From positions 682,001 through 746,000 of the forward strand of contig CAWFMO010000002.1 of the NCBI GenBank assembly GCA_963817065.1: DNA of 64,000 bases, given 5' to 3'. The notes under the pieces were generated by a model. The model made no database searches, was not told the DNA's origin, and saw only the letters and a program-made list of their open reading frames with translations. The DNA comes from CAWFMO01 sp963817065 (GTDB taxonomy: Bacteria > Actinomycetota > Thermoleophilia > Solirubrobacterales > 70-9). The position numbers and the translations under genes are program-made. Of this stretch, positions 1-9,375 are shown one piece after another. How positions within the stretch are numbered: the first letter of the stretch is position 1; the number at the start of each line of letters is the position of its first letter.

Positions 1-308
1 CCGTCGACCAGACGCGCGATCAGCGAGCTAGCCGGCGCGCCGGCATCGACGGTCGCCTTCGCCCCCCGCTTCACGGGAAGGGCGCATCGCAGGGGCAGCG
101 GATAGGCGGAGTCGGCGCAGCCGGTGACGCCCGAGGCGGAGGAGTCGACCTGGCTCCAGCAGGAGCTGCCCTGCGTGGGCACGACGCTCTTGCCGCCGAC
201 CGAGACCTTCATCTCGGGCGGCGCGGCGGATGCCGGCGCAGCCGCGAGCGCCATGCAGGCCGCGGCCGCCCCGATCGCCGCAAGTTGAGTCGTTCGCTTG
301 GAGAACAT
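1..308 (-). CDS. Secreted protein, C-terminal part beyond window edge
   Basis: The reading frame opens with ATG at 308 and runs off the left edge, giving about 102 residues. The N-terminus is a clear signal peptide: MFSKR, then an Ala-rich hydrophobic core ending in APASAA. The mature part starts around PPEMKVSVGGKS and has three cysteines in the visible portion (SSCWS, TGCAD, LRCAL), which suggests disulfides outside the cell. A purine-rich stretch, GGGGGA, lies just before the start and acts as ribosome binding site. I do not recognise the family. It lies downstream of, and on the same strand as, the M14 peptidase, 88 bases away. Confidence 0.6.
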   Translation of the reverse strand, partial: MFSKRTTQLAAIGAAAACMALAAAPASAAPPEMKVSVGGKSVVPTQGSSCWSQVDSSASGVTGCADSAYPLPLRCALPVKRGAKATVDAGAPASSLIARLVD

Positions 309-396
309 TCCCCCACCATCCCCTCGTTTTCATTGCCTTACTTCAGACACTACGGCCGAAGAGCGCATCCGTCACGAACGACGGTCGCCTGGGTCG

Positions 397-3300
397 CTAG
401 TCGAGCAGGTGGTCGAAGCTGCGGCCGAGGACCTCGGCGCGCGACCCGGCGCCGGTGATCCCCTCGAGCCCGAAGCCGAAGTAGAGCGTGTCGTCTGTCG
501 CGACCGCCGCGCCCTCCTGGAAGCCGACCGACTCGCGCCGGGTCCAGTCGTTCGGGTTCGCCGCGCTGCCCTCGGGCGCCCCCGGGACGGTCCACCCGTC
601 CTGTGGGTTGTCGTCCTCCTCGAACGAGGTGGTGCCATCGCCTCCGGTGACCTCGATCGCGTCGACGAACGCGCCGACGCCCTGACTGCCCCAGTCGCTC
701 GCGTAGGAGATCGAGATCTCGACCTGCTTGCCGGCGTACGCCGAGAGGTCGATGCTCCAGTTCTCCCAGCCCTGCGAGCGTCCCGAGGCCGCGTTCCAGG
801 CCCCGCCGGTCGAGGGATTCGATCCGGAGCAGTCAGCCCCCTGGTAGCGCTCCAGCCAGGGGTGCAGATCGTGCCAGCCCTCGGCGCACGAATCGCCGGT
901 GTCGCTCGAGGTGTGGCCGTTGGCGTCGGGCAGTGTCGTCCAGTCGTCGGAGCCGACCGTCCGCGCCTCGACGAAGACGTGGTCCCAGGCCGCCTCGGTG
1001 CTGTACGAGGTCCGGAAGCTGAGGTTGGCGTTGGCGCCGCCGCCGCTGAGGTCGATCGTCCGGCTCAGGCGCTTGAAGCTGACGTCGGCCCGATCGGAGT
1101 ACATGTAGTGCGATCCGTCCGGCGGCTCGAACGCGCCCTGGGCGCCGCTCCAGAGCGCCGGCGCGGTGCTCTCGAACTGCGGGTAGCGGTCCGGCTTCAG
1201 GAGGCTGCTCGTGGTCACGAACGATGCCGTGTGGATCTGGTTGTCGGCGCTCTCGCCGCCGTTGAACGCCCAGCTGGTCCCGGTGAACGGGTCGGAGACG
1301 CCGTCGACCGGGAGCGGCTGCCCGTCGCGGACCGGTGCCGGCGTCGGAGTTGTAGAGGTAGGCGCCCAGGTAGTACTGGATGAAGTCGTTCTTGTCCGCG
1401 ATCAGCTTGCAGCGGGCGAGCACGAGCTCGCCGCCGACGACGCACTGCTCGTTCGCGACCGGGTCGTAGTACTGGGCGCCGGCGACGCCGTTCTCGAGCG
1501 CGCCCGCCCACTGCCCGGTGTAGAGCAGCTTTCCGCCCTCGTTCAGGTACTGGCGCATCTCCAGCGTCATGTCGTTCGCGAGCCGCGACGCGTTCCCGGG
1601 GCCCGCGCCGGGCTCGCGGGTGACGAGGTCGTTGCCCGTGTACCAGAGGACGGCGTCGTAGTGGGAGAGGACGCCGAGGCTGTCCGGCGCCTCGCGTCCC
1701 GAGGCGTCGACGTCGTAGACGTCGTGTGAAATCCCGTTCGCGTCGAGCGCGGCGGTGTAGTGGGAGAGGAAGTTGGGCGCGCCGGGCGCGGTGCTCTCGT
1801 AGGCCGGGTCGGTCGAAGCGCCGGTCCGGTCCTCGGCGGCGACGATCAGGACGCGGGCGTTCGCGTCCTCGACCACCGGGAACGACTGATGGTCGCTGCC
1901 GACCTTCCCGGATCGCTTCTCCCGCCCGTCGAACCAGTACTCGACCTGGTCGCCGACCGCGAGCCCGGGGATCGAGCCGCGGAGGTAGTGGTACTCGACG
2001 TTGTAGGCGTTGTTGCCGCCGAACCGCTCGCCGTCGGGCGACTCGCTCACGCCCGCCTTCCTGATCGGGCCGCCGTTGATCCGGTAGCGGAGCTGGACCT
2101 TGCGCAGCGCCCGCTTCGCGAGGACCTCGACCGGCTGCCCCGACCCGCCCGCGTAGGAGACGTCGACCGCCAGCTCCGAGAGCGGGTTGTGCGTCTTCTC
2201 GGGATCGAACTCGGCGGTGTCGAGGTAGAAAGCTTCGGTGTCGAGGCCCATGTGAGAGGCGGGGTCGTCGGGGTCCTTCGCCGACCTCGCGATGTTGAAC
2301 GCGAAGTTGAGGTTCTTCTCGAACTGCTCCTGGACGAGCTGCTCGTTGTCGGGGAACACGAACCCGCATCCCTCGCACCCCTCCTCGAGCTCGGGGGTCC
2401 AGCCGAGCGAGCCTTGGCGCGCGTGCGCCCAGTCGTTGAACTCGCCGTTCGTCGTGTAGAGGTCGGCCCCGACACCCGGGTCGAATCCGGGCACGGCGGG
2501 ATCCTCGTCGGTGCCTGTGAGGGCGACGAAGACCGGGTCGTCGGCTGAGGGCGTCTGCAGCTGCCAGCCCTGCGAGTAGAGGAGCAGCGGGCCGTATGAG
2601 TGGTAGCTGACGTTGAAGCGGAACTTGGCCCTGTCGAAGAGGCCCATGTCGGCGCGGTTCTCGGGCTCCGATCCCGGCGCCGGGCCGTGGTAGGTGTCGC
2701 TCGAGGTCTGCTCCGAGGAGCCCTCGTCGTCGTAGCTCCACTTCTCCGGGTAGTTGCGGTTGATGTCGACGCCGTCGCCGACCTCGGTCGTGCCGTTGCC
2801 GTTGTTGTCGCGCAGGTTCTTGCGCCAGAGCCGCTCGTGCTCGAACGTGTATTGGTAGCCGTCCGGGTTGACGACGGGCAGGAACCAGAGCTCGGTCCGG
2901 CTCAGGATCTTTCGGACGCGCTGCGTGTCGGCGTTCTCGAGGTACCAGAGCAGCAGCCGCCGCGTGACCTCGGTGCTGATCCACTCACGCGCGTGCGTGG
3001 TCCCCTGATAGAGGACTGCCGGCCTGCGGTTGCGCTTCACCCGGCCGACGTTTCCGGTCACCCGGACCGCGAGGATCCGGCGCCCTTGGTGGGTGCGCCC
3101 GATCGTGCGGAGCTGGGCGATGTCGGGGTGCTTGCGCGCGATCCGCCGGAGCTGCGCGGCGATCCCGCCCTTGCCGTCGTAGTCGCGCCAGACGTTGAAC
3201 CCCTGGTCGGCCTGGGCCGCGGCGCGCTGGTCCTGGGTCCGGCCCTGGGCGTCGCGCACGACCTCGAGATCGATCCCCTCCTCCTCGATCCGGCGCTGCT

Positions 3301-3544
3301 CGGCCGGCGTCAGCACAAGCGCCACCGTGACCCCGCCGGCGCTCTCGGCGACCGGGGTGATGTCGAAGCCCTCGTTCCCGAGCTCCGCCGCCTTCGCGGG
3401 CCCGACCGTCGCCTCGAACAACTCGAGATCGCCCGCGCTCCTCGACGCTCCCTCCGCAGTCGCGGCAGCGCCGAACAGAGCCGACGCGGTTAGGGCTGCA
3501 ACAGCGACTCGCCTGAAAACCAAATCTCTCCTCCTTGAGAGCAT
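397..3544 (-). CDS. Secreted M14 zinc carboxypeptidase with C-terminal beta-sandwich (one frameshift)
   Basis: Probable exported metallocarboxypeptidase of about 1,048 residues that would trim C-terminal residues from peptides. The ATG at 3544 has GGAGAG six bases upstream; an in-frame ATG 36 bases earlier lacks this. Residues 1-30 form a signal peptide. The M14 domain follows, with zinc ligands His and Glu in THAREW (about residues 184-187), a second zinc His in SYHSYG and the catalytic Glu in TPELEEG. Cysteines in EEGCEGCGF may form a disulfide. Middle and C-terminal domains follow; the last resembles the adhesion beta-sandwich of immune-inhibitor-A-like peptidases (DWGSQGVGAFVDAIEV). At about 1333 one extra base moves the frame, and the downstream frame continues cleanly to the TAG at 397. 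The conserved domains on both sides argue for a sequencing indel or a very recent mutation. Confidence 0.85.
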
Positions 3545-3634
3545 CGAACTCTCCGCCTGAGAGTCCCGCTTTAACCCCACCCCTACCCGGACAGCAAACC
3601 GCCAAACCCCTCAGACGCGTCGGTGCCCGAACCC

Positions 3635-4342
3635 CTACTTCTTCTTCTTCTTCTTCTTTCTCACGCACTTCCCCTTGCGAAGCTTGCGGCCCTTCTTGCA
3701 CTTCTTCACCGGCGCGACCACCGCGGGGGTGACGGCCGGGGCGGGATTGCTCGGCAGCGTGACGAAGACCGAGAAGATGAGGTCACCGCCTATGTCTGTG
3801 AACTCGGACGGCTGCGGTATCGGCGCAAAGAAGGCTGTCCCCAGGCAGGGGTCGCTGGTTCGATGCTGCATCTCATACGAGTCTGAGCCGGGGCGGCTGA
3901 GGACGAGCGCGTACTGGCCGCCGGCGCTGACTGTCGCCGGCGCAGAAAAGGCCGTTGTGATGGTGGTCAGCCCGCCCGGCACGCTTGCATCCGGGACCAA
4001 CGCCGAGCTGAGCGGCCCGCCGGCGGGCTTGCCGGCGGAAGTGGAGAGGATCTGGACGAGCCAGTCACCGGCCGTACCGATCTTGTTGACCGCGATCGAG
4101 GCGCGGGTCAGGGTGCCGGTGTGCTGGGCGACGAAGGTCTGTGCGGCGCGGACCTCCCCATCGCCGGCGAGATTGAGCACCTCGGAAGGGCCGGGACAGC
4201 TGGCGTCGGGAACCTCCTGCCCGGATGCCGGAGTGGCGCTGACCGCTGTGAATGCGAGCAGGCCGATGAGTGCCGTCCCCAAGACCCCTGCGCGAAAGCA
4301 CTGCGCATCCGAAACGATGCCGGGCCGCCAGGGACCCTTCAC
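3635..4342 (-). CDS. Secreted protein with Cys-X10-Cys poly-lysine tail
   Basis: Protein of about 235 residues. I place the start at GTG 4342 because GGAGGT sits four bases upstream and because longer frames run into the tRNA. A signal peptide (FRAGVLGTALIGLLAF...ASGQE) precedes a region resembling secreted beta-sandwich domains with TFVAQHTGTLTRASI and GGQYALVLSRPG motifs, similar to the choice-of-anchor type domains of actinobacterial exported proteins. A Pro/Ala/Val linker leads to the tail KKCKKGRKLRKGKCV followed by Arg and seven Lys. The same tail is found on three other unrelated proteins here (24.3, 34.0 and 44.3 kb). The function is unknown; the tail could bind the anionic cell envelope, which is inference. 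Confidence 0.7.
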   Translation of the reverse strand: MKGPWRPGIVSDAQCFRAGVLGTALIGLLAFTAVSATPASGQEVPDASCPGPSEVLNLAGDGEVRAAQTFVAQHTGTLTRASIAVNKIGTAGDWLVQILSTSAGKPAGGPLSSALVPDASVPGGLTTITTAFSAPATVSAGGQYALVLSRPGSDSYEMQHRTSDPCLGTAFFAPIPQPSEFTDIGGDLIFSVFVTLPSNPAPAVTPAVVAPVKKCKKGRKLRKGKCVRKKKKKKK

Positions 4343-4381
4343 CCATACCTCCGAGAATCCGCAAGCCGTTTGGTCATGCGA

Positions 4382-4454
4382 TGGCGAGGACCGGAATCGA
4401 ACCGGTGACACCACGATTTTCAGTCGTGTGCTCTACCAACTGAGCTACCTCGCC
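4382..4454 (-). tRNA. tRNA-Phe (GAA)
   Basis: The reverse strand folds as a full cloverleaf. The seven-base acceptor stem is GGCGAGG/CCTCGCC, the D-loop contains AGCTCAGTTGGTAGAGC, the anticodon stem CACGA/TCGTG encloses the loop CTGAAAA with anticodon GAA, and the T-arm is CCGGTTCGATTCCGG. The discriminator base is A at 4382. The 3' CCA is not encoded and must be added enzymatically. The tRNA is followed 39 bases later by the secreted protein gene on the same strand. Confidence 0.97.
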
Positions 4455-4470
4455 GGATAGCGCGGTAAGG

Positions 4471-5127
4471 CTAGCGTTCGCCGGGGGTAGGGAAGAGGCT
4501 TCGAATGTCAGCGGTGCGCTCCTCGAGCAACCGGTCCGCGCGGCGCAAGAAGAAGAACAAGGACGCGATCGCGACCACGCCGCCGAACACCGCGGCGGGA
4601 GCCAGGGAAGCGTCGGCGAAGGCGCCGAGGGCGAGGGCGGCCGCGCTGCCGCCGACGACGCTGTTGATCACCGCGATCACGGTCGCAAAGCTGAAGTACT
4701 GGGCCCGGCCTTCGACGGGGACGCCGGCGTTGCCGAACACCCCCTCCCCGTCGTCGTGCCCCGAGAGCAGGAACAGCTCGGCCTGGTCGCCCGCGCGCTG
4801 CTTGTAATAGCCCCGGATCCGGTTGATCGCCGCCCCGTAACGGTAGTCCTCGGCGCCGCATTCGACGAGCCGGATGAACGTGAACCAGCCGAGCAGGTAG
4901 AGCGTCGGCAGCACCGTGAGCGCGAAGACGTTGAAGACGTCGCCGATCTCGGAGATCTGGCCGATGAAGCCGAGGGCGACGAGCGTGCTCGAGACGGAGA
5001 AGATGTAGATCGAGGCACGGGCAGAGCTCTCGCTGATCGTCTGGGTCCTGGCCCCCTGGAGGGTGAAGTGCTCCGTGGTCAGCGCCGTCAGCAGCTCCTG
5101 GCGGTCCGGTGGCTCGGGCTCTTGCAT
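4471..5127 (-). CDS. Four-helix membrane protein of unknown function
   Basis: Protein of 218 residues with four predicted membrane helices in two pairs. The first pair (IYIFSVSSTLVALGFIG and VFALTVLPTLYLLGWFTF) and the second pair (VIAVINSVVGGSAAALALG and FGGVVAIASLFFFLRR) are separated by a soluble loop of about 65 residues containing YRYGAAINRIRGYYKQRAGDQAE. The N-terminus begins with an acidic, Pro-rich segment. I do not recognise a named family. It lies just upstream of tRNA-Phe and divergent from the GH15-like gene. No strong ribosome binding site is visible at the ATG. Confidence 0.65.
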   Translation of the reverse strand: MQEPEPPDRQELLTALTTEHFTLQGARTQTISESSARASIYIFSVSSTLVALGFIGQISEIGDVFNVFALTVLPTLYLLGWFTFIRLVECGAEDYRYGAAINRIRGYYKQRAGDQAELFLLSGHDDGEGVFGNAGVPVEGRAQYFSFATVIAVINSVVGGSAAALALGAFADASLAPAAVFGGVVAIASLFFFLRRADRLLEERTADIRSLFPTPGER

Positions 5128-5162
5128 CCTGCGCCCAGATGTGCCCCGTAGAGGGCCGCGAA

Positions 5163-5168
5163 TAACAT
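5163..5168 (+). promoter_or_regulatory. -10 element of a leaderless promoter
   Basis: TAACAT is followed by exactly seven bases and then the ATG at 5176. No Shine-Dalgarno sequence can fit, so the transcript probably starts at the start codon. Confidence 0.5.
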
Positions 5169-5175
5169 TTCCGCG

Positions 5176-6195
5176 ATGTATCCGGCGAGGCAGTTCCTGC
5201 GCCCGGCGTCGGCGCTGGTCGCCGCGTTCGCGGCGGCGGCGTCGCTATCCGGCGCGCTGCGGAGCGCCCCAGAACCGATCTCGGTCGCGATCCCGTCTCC
5301 GTTCGCCGATCCGGTCAATGTGGAGAGCGCCGTGGCGCTCGGGGGCGAGGCCCCGCGCTGGGCGGAGCGGCTCTACTCGCGCTCGCTGCTTGTGCTGCGC
5401 TCGCTCACCGACCCGGCGAGCGGCGCGCAGATCGCCGGCGACCGCGAGGGCTGGTACCACGTCTGGCCGCGCGACGCTGCGGCGGGGGCGCTCGCGCTCG
5501 CGGCGGCGGGCGACCGCGACGGGGCGCAGCGGATCGTCGGCTTCCTCAACGGGCTCGAGCTCGAATCCGCGGCGCGCTTCGACACCGATGGCGACCCGGT
5601 TCCCGGCAGGCCCGCCGCCGGCGACGCGCCGGGCTGGGTGGGTTCCGCGGCGGAGGCGGTCGGCGAACCGGCCCCCGCGGCTGGAGGGTGGACCGACCGC
5701 CAGGACTACGGCGAGAACCTAGAGGGCGACCTGCTCGGGAACGCGATCGCCGGCGGGGCTTCGGCGCGCGAGATCGTTGGGCGCTTCGCGACCGACCGCG
5801 GCCTTGCCCGCGAGCCGGGCGGAGACGCGCTCGACTCGGCCGCAGCCTGGGCGGTGGTCCCGTTCGAGCGACCCGGGCTCGAGGCGGCGGCGCGGCGGAC
5901 TCTGCTCAGCCTTCTTGCCACGTCGAGCCGCTTCGGGATCGCCCCGACCGAGGACTGGACCGCAGGCGAAGCGTGGACGGCGCCGACCGCGTGGTCGGCG
6001 TGGGCGCTATCGCGGCTCGGCGAGCGCGCGGCCGCCGACCGGCTGCTCGCGGCGCTGCGCCGGGCTTCAACCGCCGAGGGGACCCTCCCCGAGCGGGTGT
6101 CGACCGATGACGGGCGGCCGCTCTCGACCACGCCGCTCGCCTGGTCGCACGCGTTCGCGGCGCTGGCGCTGCTCGAGCGCTACCCGCCCGGCTAG
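5176..6195 (+). CDS. Exported GH15-like (alpha/alpha)6 glycosidase-type protein
   Basis: Protein of 339 residues with a signal-peptide-like N-terminus (RQFLRPASALVAAFAAAASL). Two segments recall the glucoamylase/glucodextranase family GH15: GWYHVWPRDAAAGALAL near residue 95, matching the WxRD substrate-site motif, and LPERVSTDDGRPLSTTPLAWSHAF near the C-terminus, matching the region with the catalytic Glu and the WSHA motif. It would hydrolyse alpha-glucosidic bonds outside the membrane. It is much shorter than typical GH15 enzymes (600 or more residues), so it may be a reduced or divergent member. It stands alone between a membrane protein and a small basic protein on the opposite strand. 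Confidence 0.65.
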   Translation: MYPARQFLRPASALVAAFAAAASLSGALRSAPEPISVAIPSPFADPVNVESAVALGGEAPRWAERLYSRSLLVLRSLTDPASGAQIAGDREGWYHVWPRDAAAGALALAAAGDRDGAQRIVGFLNGLELESAARFDTDGDPVPGRPAAGDAPGWVGSAAEAVGEPAPAAGGWTDRQDYGENLEGDLLGNAIAGGASAREIVGRFATDRGLAREPGGDALDSAAAWAVVPFERPGLEAAARRTLLSLLATSSRFGIAPTEDWTAGEAWTAPTAWSAWALSRLGERAAADRLLAALRRASTAEGTLPERVSTDDGRPLSTTPLAWSHAFAALALLERYPPG

Positions 6196-6202
6196 ACCCG
6201 CG

Positions 6203-6541
6203 TCAGGACTTGCCTCCGACCGCCGAGGCGAGCTGGCGCTTGGTCATCTTCGAACGGCCCTCGATGCCGAGCTTCTTGGCGTCGTTGTAGAGCTGGTCGC
6301 GGGTGCGGCCCGCGGCGCCGGAGTGCGAGCGCCGGCCGCCGCGCTCGCTCGCCTTCATGTCGCGGTTCGAGCTCGCCGAAGCGGTCCGGGTCTGTCCCGC
6401 CTTGGCCTTGTCCTTGTTGACGGCGCGCGCGGCGATCTCCTCGGCGCGGTCCTCGGACCGCCCGGCCTGCTTCTCGCTCTTCTTGATGTGCTCGTACATC
6501 CGGGCCCACTTGGTGCCCTTCTTGATTCCACGGGGTGGCAT
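6203..6541 (-). CDS. Small basic protein with Rho N-terminal-like (SAP-type) helix motif
   Basis: Protein of 112 residues, Lys/Arg/Ala-rich and probably cytoplasmic. It begins MPPRGIKKGTKWARMYEHIKKSEK and ends in a motif resembling the Rho termination factor N-terminal helix pair (TRDQLYNDAKKLGIEGRSKMTK), which in other proteins contacts nucleic acid. Relatives are often annotated as plasmid stabilisation proteins, without proof. AAAGGAG lies seven bases before the ATG, so this start is firm. It converges on the GH15-like gene, with seven bases between the stops. A nucleic-acid-binding or stress role is a guess. Confidence 0.65.
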   Translation of the reverse strand: MPPRGIKKGTKWARMYEHIKKSEKQAGRSEDRAEEIAARAVNKDKAKAGQTRTASASSNRDMKASERGGRRSHSGAAGRTRDQLYNDAKKLGIEGRSKMTKRQLASAVGGKS

Positions 6542-6604
6542 CGGATGCTCCTTTCGGTCGCCTGCCCCCGGGAATTACCCGGGGCGGCAACCCTGAAAAC
6601 GGGG

Positions 6605-7078
6605 CTAGCCGAGCGTCTCCACCGCCACCGTTACCGCCTCCTCGGCGCTCGCCGCGGCGACGATCCCGAGCTCCTGCCCGGCCCGGATCAGCTCCCAGCT
6701 ATCGAGCGCGATCACGGGTCGGCCGAGGTTGCGGGCGAAGGCGATCTCCGAGAGCGTTCCCCAGGCGCCGCCGACGGCGACGACGGCATCGCCAGACGCG
6801 ACCACCGCCAGGTTTCGCGCGTAGCCGACACCGGTCGCGACGACGTGGGTGACGTGCGGGTTCGCCTGGTCCGGGTCGTCCCAGGGCAGGATCCCGATCA
6901 CCTCGCCGCCGGCCTCGGCGGCGCCCTTCGAGGCCGCCTCCATCACGCCGCCCATCCCGCCGCAGACGACGGTCAGCCCCGCGCGAGCCAGCCCGGACCC
7001 GACCGCCTCGGCGTCGGCGAGCACCTTGCCGTCGGCCTTCGAGGCGCCGATCACCGAGACCTGGCGGCGCTGGGTCAC
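6605..7078 (-). CDS. LOG-like Rossmann protein (TIGR00725-type)
   Basis: Protein of 157 residues. It has the fold signatures of the lysine-decarboxylase-like/LOG superfamily: VIGASK at the N-terminus, CGGMGGVMEAASKGA, and VGGAWGTLSEI in place of the PGGxGTxxE motif of cytokinin riboside-5'-phosphate phosphoribohydrolases. It probably binds a nucleotide monophosphate, but the substrate is unknown. The GTG start at 7078 overlaps the TGA stop of the helicase gene by three bases (GTGA), so the two are translationally coupled in one operon. Confidence 0.8.
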   Translation of the reverse strand: MTQRRQVSVIGASKADGKVLADAEAVGSGLARAGLTVVCGGMGGVMEAASKGAAEAGGEVIGILPWDDPDQANPHVTHVVATGVGYARNLAVVASGDAVVAVGGAWGTLSEIAFARNLGRPVIALDSWELIRAGQELGIVAAASAEEAVTVAVETLG

Positions 7079-9375
7079 GCCGCCTCCTCCGCCTTCGCGC
7101 CCTCGGCGAGCATCCTCCCCATCAGCTCGATCGCCGCGCCCTTGTGGAGGTGGTCGTTGAGGTTTCCGCACTTGGGGCTCTGGACGCACGAGGGGCAGCC
7201 CTCGGCGCAGGGGCACTCGCCGACCAGGCGCGCGGCGTCGGCGACCAGCTCCTTGAAGCAGTCGAAGCCCCGCTTGGTTATGCCGACCCCGCCCGGGTGC
7301 CCGTCGTAGATGAAGATCGTCGGCACCCCGGTCTGGGGGTGGATGTTGGTCGAGAGGCCGCCGATGTCCCAGCGGTCGCACATCGCGATCAGCGGCAGGA
7401 CCGCGATCTGGGTGTGCTCGGAGGCGTGCAGGGCGCCGAGCAGCAGCTCGGGAGGCAGCGAGCCGACGAGCGCCTTCGGCAGCGTGTACCAGAGGCCCTG
7501 GGTGATGTAGCTCTGCTCGGGGAGCTCGAGCGCGACCGTGTCGATCACGACGTGGTCGGTCAGCCGCTTGCGCTGGAAGGCGATCACCTGCTCGGAGACC
7601 GCGACCCGCCCGTAGCTGAGCTCGACCCCGAGCGCCTCGCGGGTCCCGCCGATGTCCTCGATCCAGACGTCGGTCTCCTTCTTGGTCTGGGTGTAGAAGT
7701 CGAGGTCGCGCTCGCTGACCAGCGCCCGGCGGGTGTCGATGTCGAGCTCGGAGACCTCGTAGGTCCGGCCCAGGTGCAGGTACACAGCTCCGGGATGAAC
7801 CGTTGAGAACGCGCGCTCGGCCTCGACCTGGCCGAGCATCTCGCCCGAGGCCGAGTTGACGACCGCGATCGAGTCGAACGACGCCGAGCGCAGCGAGATC
7901 CTCCCGGCCGGGAAGGTGCTGCCGCGCGGGACCATCCGCCCGCCGCGCGCGACCCGCAGCTCGCCGGCGGCGACGAGCGCCTTGCCGACCGCGATCGCGC
8001 CCTCGCCGAGGATCTCCTCGTCCTCGGGGCCGAGCGGCGCCTCGTGGGCGGCGGCGATCAGGTGCTGCGCGTGGATCTGCTCGTTCTGGTGATCGAGGAT
8101 CGCCGCCTCGACCGGGCGCTCGAGAAACTCGTCGGGGTGGCGGCAGAAGAACTGGTCGAGCGCGTCCTCGCCGGCGACGTAGAGCGCCAGCCCGCGCTCG
8201 CGGCGCCCGGCGCGGCCCCACATCTGGCGCAGGCTCGCGACCGTGCCCGGAAAGCCGGCGACGATCGCCGCGTCGAGCTCGCCGACGTCGATCCCGAGCT
8301 CGAGCGCGTTGGTCGCCGCGACCGCGAGCAGCCGCCCCGACGAGAGGTCGGCCTCGATCTCGCGCCGCTGCTGCGGCGTGTAGCCGGCGCGGTAGGGGGC
8401 GATCAGCTTCGCGAGCTCGGGGTGCCCCTGCTCGGAGAGCCGGTCGGAGGCGAACCGATTGATCAGCTCGATCCCCTTGCGCGAGCGCATGAAGCAGATC
8501 GTTCGCACGCCGGCGAGCACGAGGTCGGCGAGCAGGTCGGCGGCCTCGGAGAGCACCGAGCGGCGGACCCCGAGCTGGCGCTCGATCAGCGGCGGGTTCC
8601 ACATCGCGACCTCGCGCCCGGCGCGCGGCGCGCCGTCGGAGTCGAGCAGCGCAAAGGGTTGCCCGGTTAGCCGCTCGGCGAGCTCGCCGGGGTTGGCGAT
8701 CGTCGCCGAGGCCATCACAAAGCGAGGTTCGGACCCGTACAACCGAGCAACGCGCCGCAAGCGCCGGAGTACGTTTGCTACGTGGGATCCGAAGACTCCG
8801 CGGTAGGTGTGGGCCTCGTCGACGACGACCCACTCGAGGTTGGAGATGAAGTCGCCCCAGCTCTTGTGGTTGGGGAGCACCCCGACGTGGAGCATGTCGG
8901 GGTTGGAGAGGATCAGGTTCGAGCGCCGGCGGATCGCGGGGCGCTCCTCGCGCGGGGTGTCGCCGTCGTAGATCGCCTCGCGCAGGTTCGGCGGCCGGAG
9001 CTCGCCCAGCGCACGCGCCTGGTCCTGGGCCAGCGCCTTGGTCGGGTAGAGGTAGAAGGCGCGCGCCTTGGGGTCGGCGGCGATCGAGTTGAGGACCGGG
9101 AGGTTGAAGGCGAGCGACTTGCCGCTCGCGGTCCCGCTGGTCAGGATCAGGTTGCCCTCGCGGGCGCTCTCGAAGGCGGCCGCCTGGTGGGAGTAGAGGC
9201 GCTCGATCCCGCGCGCGGCGAGCGCCGCGGCGAGCTTCGGGTCGAGGTCGGCGGGCAGCGGCGCGTATTCGGCCTCGTGGCTGGGATCGGCGCTCTCGGC
9301 GACGAGCCGGCCGTCCTTGCGGCCGGGCCCGATCGCCGTCTCCCAGCGCAACGGGGTCGCGGTGCGCTCAGGCAA
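7075..9375 (-). CDS. DEAD/DEAH helicase with DUF1998 cysteine cluster (MrfA/YprA type)
   Basis: Superfamily 2 helicase of 766 residues, close to the about 750 of Bacillus MrfA, which acts in repair of mitomycin adducts. Visible motifs are Q-motif YSHQ (about residue 61), motif I TSGTASGKS (about 79-87), motif II DEAH, motif III SAT, motif VI QMWGRAGRR, and a C-terminal DUF1998 region with the cysteines CPCAEGCPSCVQSPKC that likely hold a metal. I chose the TTG at 9375, preceded by GGGAG at six bases. It overlaps the end of folP by eight bases. A longer open frame upstream has shadow-like composition. DNA repair is inferred from the family. Confidence 0.9.
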   Translation of the reverse strand: MPERTATPLRWETAIGPGRKDGRLVAESADPSHEAEYAPLPADLDPKLAAALAARGIERLYSHQAAAFESAREGNLILTSGTASGKSLAFNLPVLNSIAADPKARAFYLYPTKALAQDQARALGELRPPNLREAIYDGDTPREERPAIRRRSNLILSNPDMLHVGVLPNHKSWGDFISNLEWVVVDEAHTYRGVFGSHVANVLRRLRRVARLYGSEPRFVMASATIANPGELAERLTGQPFALLDSDGAPRAGREVAMWNPPLIERQLGVRRSVLSEAADLLADLVLAGVRTICFMRSRKGIELINRFASDRLSEQGHPELAKLIAPYRAGYTPQQRREIEADLSSGRLLAVAATNALELGIDVGELDAAIVAGFPGTVASLRQMWGRAGRRERGLALYVAGEDALDQFFCRHPDEFLERPVEAAILDHQNEQIHAQHLIAAAHEAPLGPEDEEILGEGAIAVGKALVAAGELRVARGGRMVPRGSTFPAGRISLRSASFDSIAVVNSASGEMLGQVEAERAFSTVHPGAVYLHLGRTYEVSELDIDTRRALVSERDLDFYTQTKKETDVWIEDIGGTREALGVELSYGRVAVSEQVIAFQRKRLTDHVVIDTVALELPEQSYITQGLWYTLPKALVGSLPPELLLGALHASEHTQIAVLPLIAMCDRWDIGGLSTNIHPQTGVPTIFIYDGHPGGVGITKRGFDCFKELVADAARLVGECPCAEGCPSCVQSPKCGNLNDHLHKGAAIELMGRMLAEGAKAEEAA

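Noticed and set aside
369..384. CCGTC-N6-GACGG hairpin after the M14 peptidase gene
   Set aside because: Only a five-base-pair stem with no T-run on the minus strand; too weak to call a terminator.
3638..3660. AAG/CTT microsatellite at the end of secreted genes
   Set aside because: The repeats are lysine codons in frame and the same tail is conserved at protein level in four genes, so this is coding sequence rather than a simple repeat.
4382..4454. tRNA-Phe as an integration site of a mobile element
   Set aside because: No integrase, direct repeat of the tRNA 3' end or change in gene content is visible next to it.
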